A DNA stretch of 64,000 nucleotides from Pseudochrobactrum saccharolyticum (GCF_008801715.1 NZ_VZPG01000002.1:1-64000), one strand, 5' to 3'; positions 21,058 through 31,954 are shown, counted from the first letter of the stretch. Numbers and translations are program-made. Notes: generated by a model not told the origin, from the sequence alone.

Positions 21058-21891
21058 ATGGCACTCAAGCACTTTAACCCGATCACTCCTGGCCAGCGTC
21101 AGCTGGTCATCGTGGATCGTTCGGAGCTCTTCAAAGGCAAGCCGGTCAAAGCATTGACCGAAGGTTTGACTAAAAAGGGCGGTCGTAACAACACCGGTCG
21201 TATCACTGTTCGCTATCAGGGCGGTGGTCACAAGCGTACGTATCGCTTTATTGATTTCAAGCGTACGAAACACGATGTGTCCGCTACTGTTGAGCGTCTG
21301 GAATACGATCCAAACCGTACCGCATTCATCGCGCTGATCCGCTACGAAGACGGTGAGCTGAGCTACATCCTGGCACCACAGCGTCTTGCTGTTGGCGACA
21401 AGGTTATCTCCGGCGCACAGGTTGACGTTAAGCCAGGTAACGCGATGCCGCTCGGTGCGATGCCGGTTGGTACTATCATCCACAACGTGGAAATGAAGCC
21501 AGGCAAGGGCGGTCAGATCGCTCGCTCGGCCGGTACCTATGCACAGCTCGTTGGCCGTGACCAGGGCATGGCGATCCTTCGCCTGAACTCCGGTGAACAG
21601 CGTCTGGTACATTCCGGTTGTCTCGCAACTGTTGGCGCTGTATCCAATCCGGATCACGGCAACACCAACGACGGTAAAGCCGGTCGTTCCGTATGGCGCG
21701 GTAAGCGTCCACACGTACGCGGCGTTGCCATGAACCCGGTTGATCACCCACACGGTGGTGGTGAAGGTCGTACCTCGGGTGGTCGTCATCCTGTTACTCC
21801 GTGGGGCAAACCTACGAAGGGCAAGAAGACACGCTCGAACAAGGCGACGGACAAATTCATCATGCGTTCGCGTCATCAGCGTAAGAAATAA
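21058..21891 (+). CDS. rplB: 50S ribosomal protein L2
   Basis: L2 is needed for subunit association and peptidyl transfer. The 277-residue product keeps the C-terminal [16 protein letters not shown] segment with the functionally important His. Normal length; good GTGGAGTAA site upstream. Central gene of the S10 operon. Confidence 0.98.
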   Translation: MALKHFNPITPGQRQLVIVDRSELFKGKPVKALTEGLTKKGGRNNTGRITVRYQGGGHKRTYRFIDFKRTKHDVSATVERLEYDPNRTAFIALIRYEDGELSYILAPQRLAVGDKVISGAQVDVKPGNAMPLGAMPVGTIIHNVEMKPGKGGQIARSAGTYAQLVGRDQGMAILRLNSGEQRLVHSGCLATVGAVSNPDHGNTNDGKAGRSVWRGKRPHVRGVAMNPVDHPHGGGEGRTSGGRHPVTPWGKPTKGKKTRSNKATDKFIMRSRHQRKK

Positions 21892-21906
21892 GAGAGGTAG
21901 TCTAAA

Positions 21907-22185
21907 GTGGCTCGTTCAGTTTGGAAAGGACCGTTTATTGACGGCTATCTTCTCAAGAAGGCTGAGAAGGTACGCTCCGGCGGTCGTAATGAGGTCATCA
22001 AGATCTGGAGCCGTCGCTCCACGATCCTGCCGCAGTTTGTTGGCCTGACCTTTGGTGTATACAACGGTAATAAACACATTCCTGTGTCCATCTCCGAAGA
22101 AATGGTCGGACACAAGTTCGGTGAATTCGCTCCAACCCGTACCTATTACGGTCACGGTGCGGACAAGAAAGCGAAGAGGAAGTAA
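21907..22185 (+). CDS. rpsS: 30S ribosomal protein S19 (GTG start)
   Basis: S19 pairs with S13 in the 30S head near the A site. The 92-residue product begins ARSVWKGPF after a GTG initiator preceded by GAGAGGTAG. The start is unambiguous from the conserved N-terminus. rplV follows two bases after the stop. Confidence 0.97.
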   Translation: MARSVWKGPFIDGYLLKKAEKVRSGGRNEVIKIWSRRSTILPQFVGLTFGVYNGNKHIPVSISEEMVGHKFGEFAPTRTYYGHGADKKAKRK

Positions 22186-22187
22186 GT

Positions 22188-22577
22188 ATGGGCAAGGCCA
22201 AGGCTCCGCGCCAGCTTAAGGATAACGAGGCGAAAGCCGTCGCCCGCACGATTCGCGTTAGCCCGCAGAAACTTAATCTTGTCGCGGCTCTGATCCGCGG
22301 CAAGAAAGTCAACGCGGCACTTGCTGATCTGTCATTCTCGCGCAAGCGCATTGCAGAGACAGTTAAGAAGACGCTTGAATCGGCAATCGCCAACGCAGAA
22401 AACAATCACGACCTCGATGTTGATGCTTTGATCGTCGCGGAAGCTTCTGTTGGCAAGTCGATCGTCATGAAGCGCTTTCATGTGCGTGGCCGTGGTAAGG
22501 CGAGCCGGATTGAACGTCCGTTCTCTCACCTGACCATCGTTGTCCGCGAAGTCGCCGAAAAAGGGGAGGCCGCATAA
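22188..22577 (+). CDS. rplV: 50S ribosomal protein L22
   Basis: L22 lines the exit tunnel beside L4; changes in its loop give macrolide resistance in other bacteria. The 129-residue product has the conserved [16 protein letters not shown]. Its stop overlaps the rpsC start in TAATG. Confidence 0.98.
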   Translation: MGKAKAPRQLKDNEAKAVARTIRVSPQKLNLVAALIRGKKVNAALADLSFSRKRIAETVKKTLESAIANAENNHDLDVDALIVAEASVGKSIVMKRFHVRGRGKASRIERPFSHLTIVVREVAEKGEAA

Positions 22578-23287
22578 TGGGCCAGAAGATTAATCCGATC
22601 GGTCTTCGTCTGGGCATTAACCGTACCTGGGATTCGCGTTGGTACGCGAATACCGGCGAATACGGTAAGCTCCTTCATGAAGATCTGAAGATCCGCAAAT
22701 ACCTGACTGAAGAACTCAAGCAGGCTGCGATCTCCAAAATCGTGATTGAACGTCCGCACAAGAAGTGTCGTGTGACCATTCACTCGGCTCGTCCGGGCAT
22801 CATTATCGGTAAGAAGGGTGCAGATATCGAAAAGCTCCGTAAGAAGCTCTCCGATATGACCAACTCTGATGCGGTTCTCAACATTGTTGAAGTTCGCAAG
22901 CCAGAAGTTGACGCTACCCTGATTGCTCAGTCGATCACTCAGCAGCTGGAACGCCGTGTGGCATTCCGTCGCGCTATGAAGCGTGCTGTTCAGTCCGCAA
23001 TGCGTCTCGGCGCAGAAGGCATCCGTATTAATTGTTCGGGTCGTCTTGGCGGTGCAGAAATTGCTCGTATGGAATGGTACCGTGAAGGTCGCGTTCCTCT
23101 TCACACTCTGCGCGCTGATATTGACTACGGTACAGCTGAAGCACAGACCGCTTACGGTATCTGCGGCGTGAAAGTTTGGGTATTCAAAGGCGAAATCCTT
23201 GAGCATGACCCAATGGCTTCCGAACGTCGTGCGATTGAAGCCGACGCTCAGGGTCCGCAGTCGAACCGCCGCCGCGAAAACGCTTAA
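22577..23287 (+). CDS. rpsC: 30S ribosomal protein S3
   Basis: S3 forms part of the mRNA entry channel and helicase. The 236-residue product has the KH domain ([19 protein letters not shown], about residues 60-80) and the S3 C-terminal domain ([10 protein letters not shown]). Normal for the class. One-base overlap with rplV. Confidence 0.98.
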   Translation: MGQKINPIGLRLGINRTWDSRWYANTGEYGKLLHEDLKIRKYLTEELKQAAISKIVIERPHKKCRVTIHSARPGIIIGKKGADIEKLRKKLSDMTNSDAVLNIVEVRKPEVDATLIAQSITQQLERRVAFRRAMKRAVQSAMRLGAEGIRINCSGRLGGAEIARMEWYREGRVPLHTLRADIDYGTAEAQTAYGICGVKVWVFKGEILEHDPMASERRAIEADAQGPQSNRRRENA

Positions 23288-23326
23288 TTTTAAGCGTTTT
23301 CGGTTAGAATATTGGAGTAGAGAACA

Positions 23327-23740
23327 ATGTTGCAGCCTAAGCGCACAAAGTTCCGTAAGCAGTTCAAGGGCCGTATTCACGGTGAATCCAAGGGCGGTAC
23401 GGATCTGAACTTCGGTGCTTTCGGTCTGAAGGCAGTCGAGCCTGAACGCGTTACCGCACGTCAGATCGAAGCCGCTCGCCGCGCTATTACCCGTCACATG
23501 AAACGTGCCGGTCGTGTATGGATCCGGATCTTCCCGGATCTGCCAGTAACTTCCAAGCCTACCGAAGTCCGTATGGGTAAAGGTAAGGGTTCAGTTGATT
23601 ACTGGGCATGCCGCGTAGCACCAGGTCGTGTTATGTTTGAGCTTGACGGCGTACCTGAAGATGTGGCACGTGAAGCTCTCCGACTCGGAGCTGCGAAGCT
23701 GCCGATCAAGACGCGTTTTATTCAACGCATCGCTGAATAA
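23327..23740 (+). CDS. rplP: 50S ribosomal protein L16
   Basis: L16 contacts A-site tRNA. The 137-residue product starts [15 protein letters not shown] and has the [20 protein letters not shown] motif. TTGGAG lies upstream of the ATG. A short 39-base gap to rpsC. Confidence 0.98.
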   Translation: MLQPKRTKFRKQFKGRIHGESKGGTDLNFGAFGLKAVEPERVTARQIEAARRAITRHMKRAGRVWIRIFPDLPVTSKPTEVRMGKGKGSVDYWACRVAPGRVMFELDGVPEDVAREALRLGAAKLPIKTRFIQRIAE

Positions 23741-23751
23741 GAGAGACAGCT

Positions 23752-23952
23752 ATGAAAGCCGCAGACATCCGGGCGAAAAGCCTCGACCAGCTGACTGAAC
23801 AGTTGGGTGGATTGAAGAAAGAGCAGTTTAACCTGCGCTTTCAGAAAGCCACTGGTCAGTTAGAAAAAACCGCACGTGTGAAGCAGGTTCGCCGCGACAT
23901 CGCACGTATTAAGACTATTGCCCGCCAGAAGGCGGCCGAAAGCAAGGCATAA
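23752..23952 (+). CDS. rpmC: 50S ribosomal protein L29
   Basis: L29 is a small two-helix protein at the tunnel exit beside L23. The 66-residue product (start [17 protein letters not shown], then [20 protein letters not shown]) is typical. It is 11 bases after rplP and 12 bases before rpsQ. Confidence 0.97.
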   Translation: MKAADIRAKSLDQLTEQLGGLKKEQFNLRFQKATGQLEKTARVKQVRRDIARIKTIARQKAAESKA

Positions 23953-23964
23953 GGAATTTAAATA

Positions 23965-24195
23965 ATGCCTAAACGCATTCTGCAGGGCGTTGTCGTCAGC
24001 GACAAGAACGACAAAACTGTCGTTGTTAAAGTGGAGCGCCGTTTCGCGCATCCACTGCTTCAGAAGATTATTCGTCAATCGAAGAAGTACAAAGCGCATG
24101 ACGAAAACAACCAGTTCAAGGTTGGTGATCAGGTTTCCATTCAGGAATCTGCTCCAATTTCGAAAGACAAACGTTGGGTAGTTCTCGCGAACTAA
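23965..24195 (+). CDS. rpsQ: 30S ribosomal protein S17
   Basis: S17 is a primary 16S rRNA-binding protein with an OB fold. The 76-residue product starts [17 protein letters not shown] and contains [13 protein letters not shown]. It is the last gene of the S10 operon; a 79-base gap precedes rplN, the usual S10/spc boundary. Confidence 0.97.
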   Translation: MPKRILQGVVVSDKNDKTVVVKVERRFAHPLLQKIIRQSKKYKAHDENNQFKVGDQVSIQESAPISKDKRWVVLAN

Positions 24196-24274
24196 GCAAC
24201 GGGCTAACATTAAACACGCAGCTTAGGTAGGGCAGGAGCCCTTAACCAGCTGAGAGATAAGAAGGCGGCCAGTC

Positions 24275-24643
24275 ATGATTCAGATGCAAACAAACCTCGA
24301 CGTGGCGGATAACTCCGGCGCACGTCGTGTCATGTGCATCAAGGTGCTGGGCGGCTCGAAACGGAAATACGCTTCCGTTGGTGACATCATTGTGGTGTCC
24401 ATCAAGGAAGCGATTCCTCGTGGCCGCGTTAAAAAAGGTGACGTAATGAAAGCGGTTGTGGTTCGCACAGCCAAAGACATTCGTCGCCCAGATGGTAGCG
24501 TTATCCGTTTTGATAACAATGCTGCTGTTTTGATTGACAACAAGAAAGAGCCTATCGGCACTCGTATCTTCGGACCGGTTCCGCGTGAACTTCGCGCTAA
24601 GAGCCACATGAAGATCATCTCGCTGGCTCCAGAAGTTCTGTAA
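24275..24643 (+). CDS. rplN: 50S ribosomal protein L14
   Basis: L14 forms an intersubunit bridge. The 122-residue product starts [17 protein letters not shown] and has the highly conserved ends. First gene of the spc operon; rplX follows after 13 bases. Confidence 0.98.
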   Translation: MIQMQTNLDVADNSGARRVMCIKVLGGSKRKYASVGDIIVVSIKEAIPRGRVKKGDVMKAVVVRTAKDIRRPDGSVIRFDNNAAVLIDNKKEPIGTRIFGPVPRELRAKSHMKIISLAPEVL

Positions 24644-24656
24644 GGGAAGTTCGACG

Positions 24657-24968
24657 ATGCAAAAGATTCGCAAAGGCGACCGCGTTGTTGTGCTTGCCGG
24701 TAAGGACAAGGGCCGTACCGGTGAAGTGATCAAGGTCTTGCCGAAAGAAGATCAGGCTTTCGTAAGCGGTATCAATATTGTTAAGCGCCATCAGCGTCAG
24801 ACACAGACTCAGGAAGCCGGCATTATTTCGAAAGAAGCCGCAATCCATCTGTCAAACCTGGCGATTGCTGATCCTAAAGACGGTAAACCAACCCGCGTTG
24901 GTTTCGTCGAGAAAGACGGCAAGAAGGTACGCGTAGCAAAACGTTCCGGAGAGTCGATCGATGGCTGA
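24657..24968 (+). CDS. rplX: 50S ribosomal protein L24
   Basis: L24 starts assembly of the 50S subunit. The 103-residue product has the KOW motif ([19 protein letters not shown], about residues 6-24). Its 3' end overlaps the rplE start by eight bases, which suggests translational coupling. Confidence 0.97.
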   Translation: MQKIRKGDRVVVLAGKDKGRTGEVIKVLPKEDQAFVSGINIVKRHQRQTQTQEAGIISKEAAIHLSNLAIADPKDGKPTRVGFVEKDGKKVRVAKRSGESIDG

Positions 24969-25518
24969 AGCAAAGAGTGAACCACGCTTCAAGACGCTTT
25001 ATAAGGATACAATCCGTAAAGCTATGCTTGAAGAGTTCAAATACAGCAACGAAATGCAGATTCCACGCGTTTCGAAAGTTGTAATCAATATGGGTGTTGG
25101 CGAAGCCACTGCAGACTCCAAAAAGCCTGCGCGTGCTGCCGAAGATCTGTCTCAGATCGCCGGTCAGAAAGCCGTTGTCACCCGTGCACGCAACTCGATC
25201 GCTACCTTCAAACTCCGTGAAGATATGCCGATCGGTACGAAAGTCACCCTGCGTGGTGAGCGTATGTACGAATTTTTGGATCGTCTGATCACGATCGCGC
25301 TTCCACGCGTTCGCGACTTCCGCGGTCTGAATCCTAAAAGCTTTGACGGTCGTGGCAACTTCGCCATGGGTATCAAGGAACACATCGTGTTTCCAGAAAT
25401 CAACTACGATAAAGTTGATCAGATCTGGGGCATGGACATCATCGTTTGCACGACTGCACCAACGGATGATGAAGCCCGCGCTCTTCTGCGCGCCTTCAAC
25501 TTCCCGTTCCGCCAGTAA
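24961..25518 (+). CDS. rplE: 50S ribosomal protein L5
   Basis: L5 binds 5S rRNA and the P-site tRNA elbow. The 185-residue product has [16 protein letters not shown] and the conserved C-terminal [12 protein letters not shown]. It starts inside the end of rplX. Confidence 0.98.
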   Translation: MAEAKSEPRFKTLYKDTIRKAMLEEFKYSNEMQIPRVSKVVINMGVGEATADSKKPARAAEDLSQIAGQKAVVTRARNSIATFKLREDMPIGTKVTLRGERMYEFLDRLITIALPRVRDFRGLNPKSFDGRGNFAMGIKEHIVFPEINYDKVDQIWGMDIIVCTTAPTDDEARALLRAFNFPFRQ

Positions 25519-25544
25519 CGGCAAGCGTAGCGAGGTAATCAAAA

Positions 25545-25850
25545 ATGGCCAAGACTAGCGCAGTCGAAAAAAACAAGCGCCGCGAAAAGTTGGTTAAGCG
25601 TCATGCTGAAAAGCGTGCACGTTTGAAGGCAATTGTTATGGATCAGTCCCTGCCTCTGGATGAGCGCTTCCGCGCTACCATTCAGCTGGCTGAGATGCCA
25701 CGTAACTCCTCCAAGGTTCGCATTCGCAACCGTTGCGAAGTGTCCGGACGTCCACGCGGTTTCTACCGCAAGCTTAAGATGTCGCGTATTGCGTTGCGCC
25801 AGCTGGGTTCGCTCGGCCAGGTGCCAGGCATCGTGAAATCGAGCTGGTAA
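25545..25850 (+). CDS. rpsN: 30S ribosomal protein S14, zinc-independent type
   Basis: S14 belongs to the 30S head. The 101-residue product is the long form without the CxxC zinc knuckles; the C-terminal [21 protein letters not shown] is intact. Its position between rplE and rpsH is standard. Confidence 0.97.
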   Translation: MAKTSAVEKNKRREKLVKRHAEKRARLKAIVMDQSLPLDERFRATIQLAEMPRNSSKVRIRNRCEVSGRPRGFYRKLKMSRIALRQLGSLGQVPGIVKSSW

Positions 25851-25863
25851 GGAGAGTTATAAT

Positions 25864-26262
25864 ATGACTATGTCAGATCCTATCGGCGATATGCTGACCC
25901 GCATCCGTAATGCTATCGGTCGTAAAAAGACCAAGCTTACAACCCCGGCTTCCAAGCTGCGTGCACGCGTATTGGACGTGTTGCAGGCTGAAGGCTATAT
26001 CCGCGGATATACACAGACTGATTTTGACAACGGTAAATCCGAAATCGAAATCGAACTGAAATATTACGAAGGTATGCCAGTAATCCGTGAACTGACCCGC
26101 GTTTCCAAGCCGGGCCGTCGCGTTTACGTTTCAGTAAAGTCGATTCCTCAGGTCGCTAACGGCCTTGGTATCAGCATTCTTTCCACCCCTAAGGGTGTAA
26201 TGGCTGATCATCAGGCTCGTGAGCAAAACGTTGGTGGTGAGCTGCTCTGCCGCATCTTCTGA
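25864..26262 (+). CDS. rpsH: 30S ribosomal protein S8
   Basis: S8 binds the 16S central domain and in enterobacteria represses the spc operon at rplE. The 132-residue product has [14 protein letters not shown] and the C-terminal [10 protein letters not shown] chose the first ATG (25864) because GGAGAG lies about eight bases upstream; the ATG two codons later would leave a longer spacing. Confidence 0.97.
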   Translation: MTMSDPIGDMLTRIRNAIGRKKTKLTTPASKLRARVLDVLQAEGYIRGYTQTDFDNGKSEIEIELKYYEGMPVIRELTRVSKPGRRVYVSVKSIPQVANGLGISILSTPKGVMADHQAREQNVGGELLCRIF

Positions 26263-26302
26263 TGTGGCTGAGTGGTGAACATAGAAACGGACAGGGTTAA
26301 CA

Positions 26303-26836
26303 ATGTCTCGTATCGGTAAAAAACCCGTGCCGGTTCCGGCAGGCGTGACCGCCAGCGTTGATGGTCAGACTGTTACTGCCAAAGGCACGAAAGGCGAACT
26401 GAAGTTCGTCGTAAGTGATGAAGTAAGCGTGAAGATGGAAGAGGGCGCAGTAAGCGTTACTCCTCTGTCCCAGTCGAAAGACGCCCGCGCTAAGTGGGGC
26501 ATGGCCCGTACCATGATCAGCAACATCTTCGTCGGTGTTAAAGACGGTTTCGAAAAGAAACTTGAAATCTCCGGCGTTGGTTATCGTGCTGCTATGCAGG
26601 GCAAAAACCTTCAGCTTTCGCTGGGTTTCAGCCATGAAGTTGTATACGATGTTCCAGCTGGCATCACTGTTGCAACACCTAAGCCAACGGAAATCGTTGT
26701 CTCCGGTATTGACAAGCAGGTTGTCGGGCAGGTTGCTGCCGAGATCCGCGAATACCGTTCGCCAGAACCTTATAAAGGTAAAGGCGTTAAGTATGCCGGT
26801 GAAGTTATCGTCCGCAAGGCCGGTAAGAAGAAATAA
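26303..26836 (+). CDS. rplF: 50S ribosomal protein L6
   Basis: L6 lies beside the factor-binding site. The 177-residue product starts [14 protein letters not shown] and ends in the signature [14 protein letters not shown]. Normal length. rplR is 12 bases downstream. Confidence 0.98.
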   Translation: MSRIGKKPVPVPAGVTASVDGQTVTAKGTKGELKFVVSDEVSVKMEEGAVSVTPLSQSKDARAKWGMARTMISNIFVGVKDGFEKKLEISGVGYRAAMQGKNLQLSLGFSHEVVYDVPAGITVATPKPTEIVVSGIDKQVVGQVAAEIREYRSPEPYKGKGVKYAGEVIVRKAGKKK

Positions 26837-26848
26837 GGAACACGTGTT

Positions 26849-27211
26849 ATGGCATCGCCTAAACAAACTATTCAGCGCCGTGCTGCACGCGTTCGTCGTC
26901 AGCTCAAAGCTGTTTCGAATGGCCGCCTGCGCTTGAGCGTACATCGTACATCTAAGAATATCTATGCACAGATTATCGATGATGTACGTGGTCACACTGT
27001 TGCTGCTGCTTCCACCCTTGACGGTGACCTTAAAAAGTCCCTGAAGACTGGTGCAGACAGTGCAGCTGCCGCTGCAGTTGGCAAGCTGGTTGCAGAACGC
27101 GCCGCTAAAGCCGGTGTAGCAGAAGTTGTCTTCGATCGTGGTGCATATATTTTCCACGGCCGTGTGAAAGCTCTTGCAGACGCAGCACGCGAAGCTGGTC
27201 TCAGCTTCTAA
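26849..27211 (+). CDS. rplR: 50S ribosomal protein L18
   Basis: L18 carries 5S rRNA into the 50S subunit. The 120-residue product has [15 protein letters not shown] and the C-terminal [25 protein letters not shown] strong hairpin with a T run follows immediately, which is unusual in the middle of an spc operon. Confidence 0.98.
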   Translation: MASPKQTIQRRAARVRRQLKAVSNGRLRLSVHRTSKNIYAQIIDDVRGHTVAAASTLDGDLKKSLKTGADSAAAAAVGKLVAERAAKAGVAEVVFDRGAYIFHGRVKALADAAREAGLSF

Positions 27212-27218
27212 TAAAATT

Positions 27219-27258
27219 AAAAAATGTCGTCAGGTGCTTGCATTTGACGACATTTTTT
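27219..27258 (+). terminator. Strong terminator inside the spc operon (rplR/rpsE)
   Basis: AAAAAATGTCGTCA (27219-27232) pairs perfectly over 14 bases with TGACGACATTTTTT (27245-27258), loop 12. It has the A-tract and T-tract of a bidirectional intrinsic terminator. The rest of the 276-base gap to rpsE is AT-rich with an 11-base palindrome AGTGACTCACT near 27284; I see no gene. A separate rpsE promoter would be expected here. Confidence 0.8.
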
Positions 27259-27487
27259 CTGTATTACAGCGCCGTGAGGCTTAAGTGACTCACTTTTTAT
27301 TGCTGTAAGCTGACTACGCATCATATTTTCATAACCGTTTACGGTTCTGGTCTGATGTAATGACACTTCCGGTTTGGTTTCTGATTTATCAGAGAGCTGA
27401 ACTGCGGGTGTCAATTTGTGCATTTTCGGGTTTAATAGCTTGTTAATGTTTCACTTGTGCTTCCGGAAAAGAAAAAGGAATTAGGAA

Positions 27488-28048
27488 ATGGCACAGAAAG
27501 AACGTAATCGCGAAGATCGCGCCCGCGAAGAGCGTGACAGCGAATTCGTCGATAAGCTGGTACACATCAACCGCGTAGCCAAAGTTGTTAAAGGCGGCCG
27601 TCGTTTCGGTTTTGCTGCTCTGGTCGTTGTTGGTGATCAGAAGGGCCGTGTAGGCTTTGGTCATGGTAAGGCTCGCGAAGTGCCTGAAGCAATCCGTAAG
27701 GCAACTGAAGCTGCCAAGCGCGATATGATTTTTGTTCCGCTGCGCTCAGGCCGTACACTGCACCACGATGTGCAGGGTCGTCATGGCGCCGGCAAGGTTC
27801 TTCTTCGCTCGGCACCTGCCGGTAAAGGTATCATCGCTGGTGGTCCAATGCGTGCGGTTTTCGAAACCCTCGGCGTTCAGGACGTTGTAGCCAAGTCGCT
27901 TGGCTCATCCAATCCATACAACATGGTGCGTGCAACTTTTGATGCGCTGAAGCATCAGATGCACCCGAAAGATATCGCTGCACAGCGCGGTATTAAGTAT
28001 TCCACACTGCAGGCTCGTCGTCACGACGTAGTTGCCGGTGAAGAATAA
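27488..28048 (+). CDS. rpsE: 30S ribosomal protein S5
   Basis: S5 takes part in decoding fidelity and mRNA unwinding. The 186-residue product has the double-stranded RNA-binding fold ([18 protein letters not shown], about residues 35-52) and the conserved [25 protein letters not shown] precedes the ATG. It starts what may be a separate transcription unit (rpsE-rpmD-rplO). Confidence 0.98.
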   Translation: MAQKERNREDRAREERDSEFVDKLVHINRVAKVVKGGRRFGFAALVVVGDQKGRVGFGHGKAREVPEAIRKATEAAKRDMIFVPLRSGRTLHHDVQGRHGAGKVLLRSAPAGKGIIAGGPMRAVFETLGVQDVVAKSLGSSNPYNMVRATFDALKHQMHPKDIAAQRGIKYSTLQARRHDVVAGEE

Positions 28049-28096
28049 CCATTGGGTGAGGGGCGTTAGCCCCGCAAGGACTTAAGGAACAAAGTT

Positions 28097-28294
28097 ATGT
28101 CTTCGACTAAAGGCAAAACGGTTACCGTTGAACAGATTGGTAGCCCAATTCGTCGTCCGAAAGAACAGCGCGCTACGCTCGTTGGTCTCGGTCTTAACAA
28201 AATGCGCCGCCGCAGCACACTGGAAGATACACCTTCCGTTCGTGGTATGATTGCCAAGGTTGCGCACCTCGTCCGCGTTGTGGACGAAGCTTAA
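28097..28294 (+). CDS. rpmD: 50S ribosomal protein L30
   Basis: The 65-residue product matches L30 ([21 protein letters not shown]). It sits between rpsE and rplO as usual, with a TTAAGGAAC ribosome-binding site. Confidence 0.97.
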   Translation: MSSTKGKTVTVEQIGSPIRRPKEQRATLVGLGLNKMRRRSTLEDTPSVRGMIAKVAHLVRVVDEA

Positions 28295-28314
28295 TCAAGC
28301 GCAGGAGAATTATC

Positions 28315-28788
28315 ATGAAACTTAATGATCTGCGTGAAAACCCAGGTGCAACCAAGGCCCGCAAACGCGTTGGCCGTGGTATCGGTTCCGGCTCCGGCAA
28401 GACCGGTGGTCGCGGTGTGAAGGGTCAGAAGTCCCGTTCAGGCGTGTCCATCAATGGTTTTGAAGGCGGCCAGATGCCAATCTACCGTCGCTTGCCAAAG
28501 CGCGGTTTCACCAACATCTTCGCTAAGAAGTTCAATGTTGTGTCGGTTGGTCGCATTCAGGAAGCTGTGGATGCCGGTAAGCTGGATGCAAAAGCATCCG
28601 TTACCTCTGAAGCCCTGATCGCTGCCGGTATCATCCGTCGCGCTCTGGATGGTTTCCGCGTTGTTTCCGATGGCGAAATCACAGCTAAGCTGGTGATTGA
28701 AGCTGCCGGTGCTTCTAAGGTTGCGATCGAAAAGATCGAAAAAGCAGGCGGTTCGGTAAAATTACCTGAAACTGCTTCTGCCGAATAA
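28315..28788 (+). CDS. rplO: 50S ribosomal protein L15
   Basis: L15 is a late assembly protein of the 50S subunit. The 157-residue product has the Gly/Arg-rich N-terminus ([20 protein letters not shown]) and [25 protein letters not shown]-like site precedes the ATG. A terminator-like hairpin separates it from secY. Confidence 0.98.
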   Translation: MKLNDLRENPGATKARKRVGRGIGSGSGKTGGRGVKGQKSRSGVSINGFEGGQMPIYRRLPKRGFTNIFAKKFNVVSVGRIQEAVDAGKLDAKASVTSEALIAAGIIRRALDGFRVVSDGEITAKLVIEAAGASKVAIEKIEKAGGSVKLPETASAE

Positions 28789-28809
28789 GGCCTCAGAAAT
28801 ACCTTCAAG

Positions 28810-28834
28810 ACGGCGGCCTTAGTGCCGCCGTTTT
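28810..28834 (+). terminator. Terminator-like hairpin between rplO and secY
   Basis: ACGGCGGC, loop CTTAGT, GCCGCCGT then TTT. Eight GC-rich base pairs. Probably partial, since secY and adk need transcription; a secY promoter in the following 100 bases is possible. A 6-bp hairpin CGTCAG ATT CTGACG lies near 28904-28918. Confidence 0.65.
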
Positions 28835-28940
28835 CAACTTTATGCCTATTGATTGCATGTGCCTACTTGCGCCTTGTTGTCTATGGGCATATCTGGGGAG
28901 GGGCGTCAGATTCTGACGTACGACAGACCGGAGTAATCTC

Positions 28941-30281
28941 ATGGCATCGGCTGCTGAACAGCTTGCATCCAATTTGAATTTTTCAGCCTTCTCGAAGGCG
29001 ACTGAGCTCAAGAAGCGTATCTGGTTTACGCTCGGGGCTCTGCTTGTGTATCGTTTTGGTACCTATATTCCTTTGCCGGGCATTAATCCTGACGCGCTGG
29101 CCCAGTCGTTCCAGCAGCACAGCCAGGGTGTGCTGGGGCTGTTCAATATGTTCGCCGGCGGTGCTGTTGCCCGTATGGCGATTTTTGCGCTCGGGATTAT
29201 GCCGTATATTTCGGCATCGATTATCGTACAGCTTATGACCTCTGTGGTGCCTTCTCTTGAAGCGCTGAAGAAAGAGGGCGAAGCCGGACGTAAAGTTATC
29301 AACCAGTATACGCGTTACGGTACGGTGCTTCTGGCGCTTGTGCAGGCCTATGCAATCTCTGTGGGGCTTGAATCCGGCAGCGGTATTGTGTCTGAGCCGG
29401 GACTGTTCTTCCGCATCACTTCGGTGATTACGCTTGTCGGCGGTACAATGTTCCTGATGTGGCTCGGCGAACAGATCACTGCGCGTGGTATCGGTAACGG
29501 TATTTCCCTGATCATCTTCGCAGGTATTGTTGCAAACCTTCCGCAGGCTATCTCCGGTACGCTCGAACTCGGCCGTACAGGTGCTTTGTCAACAGCGCTG
29601 ATCCTTGGTGTGATTGTTCTCGCAATTGCGCTGATCGCAGTGATCGTGTTTGTTGAACGCGCACAGCGTCGTTTGCTGATCCAGTATCCGAAGCGTCAGG
29701 TGGGTAACCGTATGGCGCAGGGCGAAACCTCGCATCTGCCGCTGAAGCTGAATACTGCCGGTGTTATTCCTCCGATCTTCGCATCTTCGCTGCTTTTGCT
29801 GCCTGCAACTGTTGCCGGTTTTGCAAATACAGAAAACATGCCTGCCTGGGGAAGCACGCTGCTGGCCGCTCTCGGTCACGGTCAGCCGATCTATATGTTC
29901 CTCTATGCGGCGCTGATGGCATTCTTCTGCTTCTTCTATACAGCGATTGTCTTTAATCCTAAGGACACTGCTGACCAGCTGAAGAAACATTCGGGCTTTA
30001 TTCCGGGTATCCGTCCGGGTGAGCGTACTGCTGAATATATTGATTATGTTCTGACCCGCATCACAGTGGTTGGCGCTATCTATATCGTGATTGTCTGTCT
30101 TGTACCTGAGTTCCTGATTTCAGCGGCCGGTGTACCTTTCTATCTCGGTGGTACGTCCCTGCTTATTGTTGTCAACGTAACACTTGATACAGTTGCTCAG
30201 ATTCAGGGTCATCTCATTGCTCATCAATATGAGGGGCTGATTAAAAAATCCAAACTTCGTGGGGGAAGACGGGCGAGATGA
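28941..30281 (+). CDS. secY: Preprotein translocase subunit SecY
   Basis: SecY is the channel of the inner-membrane Sec translocon, with SecE (encoded at 1491) and SecG. The 446-residue product has ten predicted membrane helices, the first beginning near [21 protein letters not shown], and the cytoplasmic loop with [22 protein letters not shown] precedes the ATG. It overlaps adk by four bases, the standard secY-adk coupling. Confidence 0.98.
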   Translation: MASAAEQLASNLNFSAFSKATELKKRIWFTLGALLVYRFGTYIPLPGINPDALAQSFQQHSQGVLGLFNMFAGGAVARMAIFALGIMPYISASIIVQLMTSVVPSLEALKKEGEAGRKVINQYTRYGTVLLALVQAYAISVGLESGSGIVSEPGLFFRITSVITLVGGTMFLMWLGEQITARGIGNGISLIIFAGIVANLPQAISGTLELGRTGALSTALILGVIVLAIALIAVIVFVERAQRRLLIQYPKRQVGNRMAQGETSHLPLKLNTAGVIPPIFASSLLLLPATVAGFANTENMPAWGSTLLAALGHGQPIYMFLYAALMAFFCFFYTAIVFNPKDTADQLKKHSGFIPGIRPGERTAEYIDYVLTRITVVGAIYIVIVCLVPEFLISAAGVPFYLGGTSLLIVVNVTLDTVAQIQGHLIAHQYEGLIKKSKLRGGRRAR

Positions 30282-30862
30282 GACTCATACTTTTAGGACC
30301 TCCGGGTGCAGGCAAGGGAACTCAGGCAAAAATTCTTACAGAAAAATATGCCATTCCCCAGCTCTCAACCGGTGACATGCTCCGTGCGGCCGTTGCCGCA
30401 CAGACTGAAGTCGGTAAACGTGCCAAAGCAGTTATGGATGCAGGTCAGTTGGTTTCGGACGAGATCGTGAATGCGATTGTTTCGGATCGCATCGATCAGC
30501 CGGACTGTGCAGGCGGATTTATCCTTGACGGTTATCCGCGTACAGTGCCTCAGGCGCAGGCGCTGACAGGTATGCTGAAAGAAAAGCATGCTGAACTGGA
30601 TGCAGTGATTGAACTGAAGGTCGATGAGACTGCTCTGATCAAGCGTATGGAAAACCGCGTTGCGGAAACCATTGCTGCAGGTGGTACTGTCCGTTCAGAT
30701 GATAATCCTGAGGCTTTCCGCAAGCGTCTGGTTGAGTATCGTGAGAAAACCGCACCTTTGTCTGATTATTATGCAGGTACCGGTGAACTGAAGCTGGTAG
30801 ACGGCATGGCCGCTATGGCTGATGTTACAGCAGAGATTGAAAAACTTCTGCTTCCTGCCTGA
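30278..30862 (+). CDS. adk: Adenylate kinase
   Basis: Catalyses AMP + ATP to 2 ADP in the cytoplasm. The 194-residue product has the P-loop [10 protein letters not shown] (about residues 7-16), the AMP-site [10 protein letters not shown], and a short LID without the zinc-finger insertion, as usual in alphaproteobacteria. ATGA overlap with secY. Confidence 0.98.
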   Translation: MRLILLGPPGAGKGTQAKILTEKYAIPQLSTGDMLRAAVAAQTEVGKRAKAVMDAGQLVSDEIVNAIVSDRIDQPDCAGGFILDGYPRTVPQAQALTGMLKEKHAELDAVIELKVDETALIKRMENRVAETIAAGGTVRSDDNPEAFRKRLVEYREKTAPLSDYYAGTGELKLVDGMAAMADVTAEIEKLLLPA

Positions 30863-30889
30863 TCGTCGGATCCGGTCTTTTATAAAAAT

Positions 30890-30928
30890 TCAAAGCGCTG
30901 ATCTGATAATATCGGGTCGGCGCTTTGA
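30890..30928 (+). terminator. Terminator-like hairpin after adk
   Basis: TCAAAGCGC (30890-30898) pairs with GCGCTTTGA (30920-30928), with further weaker pairing inside, followed by CTTTTAG. It marks the end of the secY-adk unit. Confidence 0.65.
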
Positions 30929-31349
30929 CTTTTAGAAGCAGGTGTTTGCAATTTGGTTTTAACGAAATGATAAGCATTTACGCCTGTTCTCTCTTAGAGG
31001 TTGACTTTTCCTCACGATTCCGTCAAAGACAGCGACAATTCGCTTAATTCAGATGGGCGCAACCGGTTTTCCGGTTTCGTTCATTTTTATGCTGTCTGTA
31101 TCCGGTGGTTCGGTGCAGGCATAGAGAACAGATCCGGCTTTGTTGAAAATCCGGTGGATCTCTTGGATTTCGGACGTGTTATTAGCCGTTAACTCGCAGA
31201 TTTTTTGCGAGAACAACTTGCGGATAGCGTTCGGTAGAGCTCATTACAGCGTGAACCGGCTTTCCGGTGCTGTAATATTTTAAACTACCGTATGATTATA
31301 AAACATGCCGATGCGGCTGTTATCTTGCGGTTCATACAGGAGAAAGCGC
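30929..31349 (+). promoter_or_regulatory. rpsM (alpha operon) upstream leader
   Basis: No gene seen. Two stems stand out: CTCGCA / TGCGAG at about 31193-31211 and TTACAGC-GTGA-ACCGG / CCGGT-GCTGTAA at 31244-31275, the latter followed by TATTTT so it could attenuate. No promoter reaches a confident match. Autoregulation of the alpha operon by a ribosomal protein is usual, but rpsD is not in this cluster. Confidence 0.4.
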
Positions 31350-31718
31350 ATGGCACGTATTGCTGGCGTAAACATTCCAACGAATAAGCGTGCGATCATT
31401 GCACTTCAGTATATTCACGGTATCGGCCCTAAATTTGCTGCTGAAATCATGGAAAAGGTCGGCATTGCGCTTGATCGCCGTGTAAATCAGCTGACAGATG
31501 CTGAAGTTCTGCAGATCCGTGAAACCATTGACCGCGATTACCGCGTTGAAGGTGATCTGCGTCGTGAAGTTTCGATGAACATCAAGCGTCTGATGGATCT
31601 GGGCTGCTACCGCGGTCTGCGTCATCGTCGCTCCCTGCCGGTTCGCGGTCAGCGTACCCACACCAATGCTCGTACCCGTAAGGGTCCTGCAAAGGCAATC
31701 GCCGGTAAGAAGAAGTAA
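31350..31718 (+). CDS. rpsM: 30S ribosomal protein S13
   Basis: S13 contacts P-site tRNA and the 50S subunit. The 122-residue product starts [18 protein letters not shown] and ends with the basic tail [15 protein letters not shown] chose the ATG at 31350, after CAGGAGAAAG; an upstream ATG adds 15 unrelated residues. First gene of the alpha operon. Confidence 0.98.
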   Translation: MARIAGVNIPTNKRAIIALQYIHGIGPKFAAEIMEKVGIALDRRVNQLTDAEVLQIRETIDRDYRVEGDLRREVSMNIKRLMDLGCYRGLRHRRSLPVRGQRTHTNARTRKGPAKAIAGKKK

Positions 31719-31728
31719 TTTGCTGGTG

Positions 31729-31756
31729 CCGGAGCTGTTTTATAAAACGGCTCCGG
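31729..31756 (+). promoter_or_regulatory. Long hairpin between rpsM and rpsK
   Basis: CCGGAGC, a T-G pair, then GTTTT and AAAAC around a two-base centre, closing with GCTCCGG: about 13 bp. It begins 10 bases after the rpsM stop. A second smaller stem, GCTCCG TTTA CGGGGC, lies near 31813-31828. Together they fill an unusually long (236-base) gap inside the alpha operon. Confidence 0.55.
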
Positions 31757-31954
31757 TATTTGCTCGTCTCTGCCTCACTTTTATCGAGCGGGTCAGAGAC
31801 AAGCGCAGATTATGCTCCGTTTACGGGGCGTCTTAAAAATTTGGCTCCGAGAGGTGCCAATAAACAGATCCAGACATGTCTTGCCTGATGGCCAGATATG
31901 TCGGTGGAGCCGCTGGTATTACGGCGGTGTCGAGATCAATTGGAAGGACTAGTT

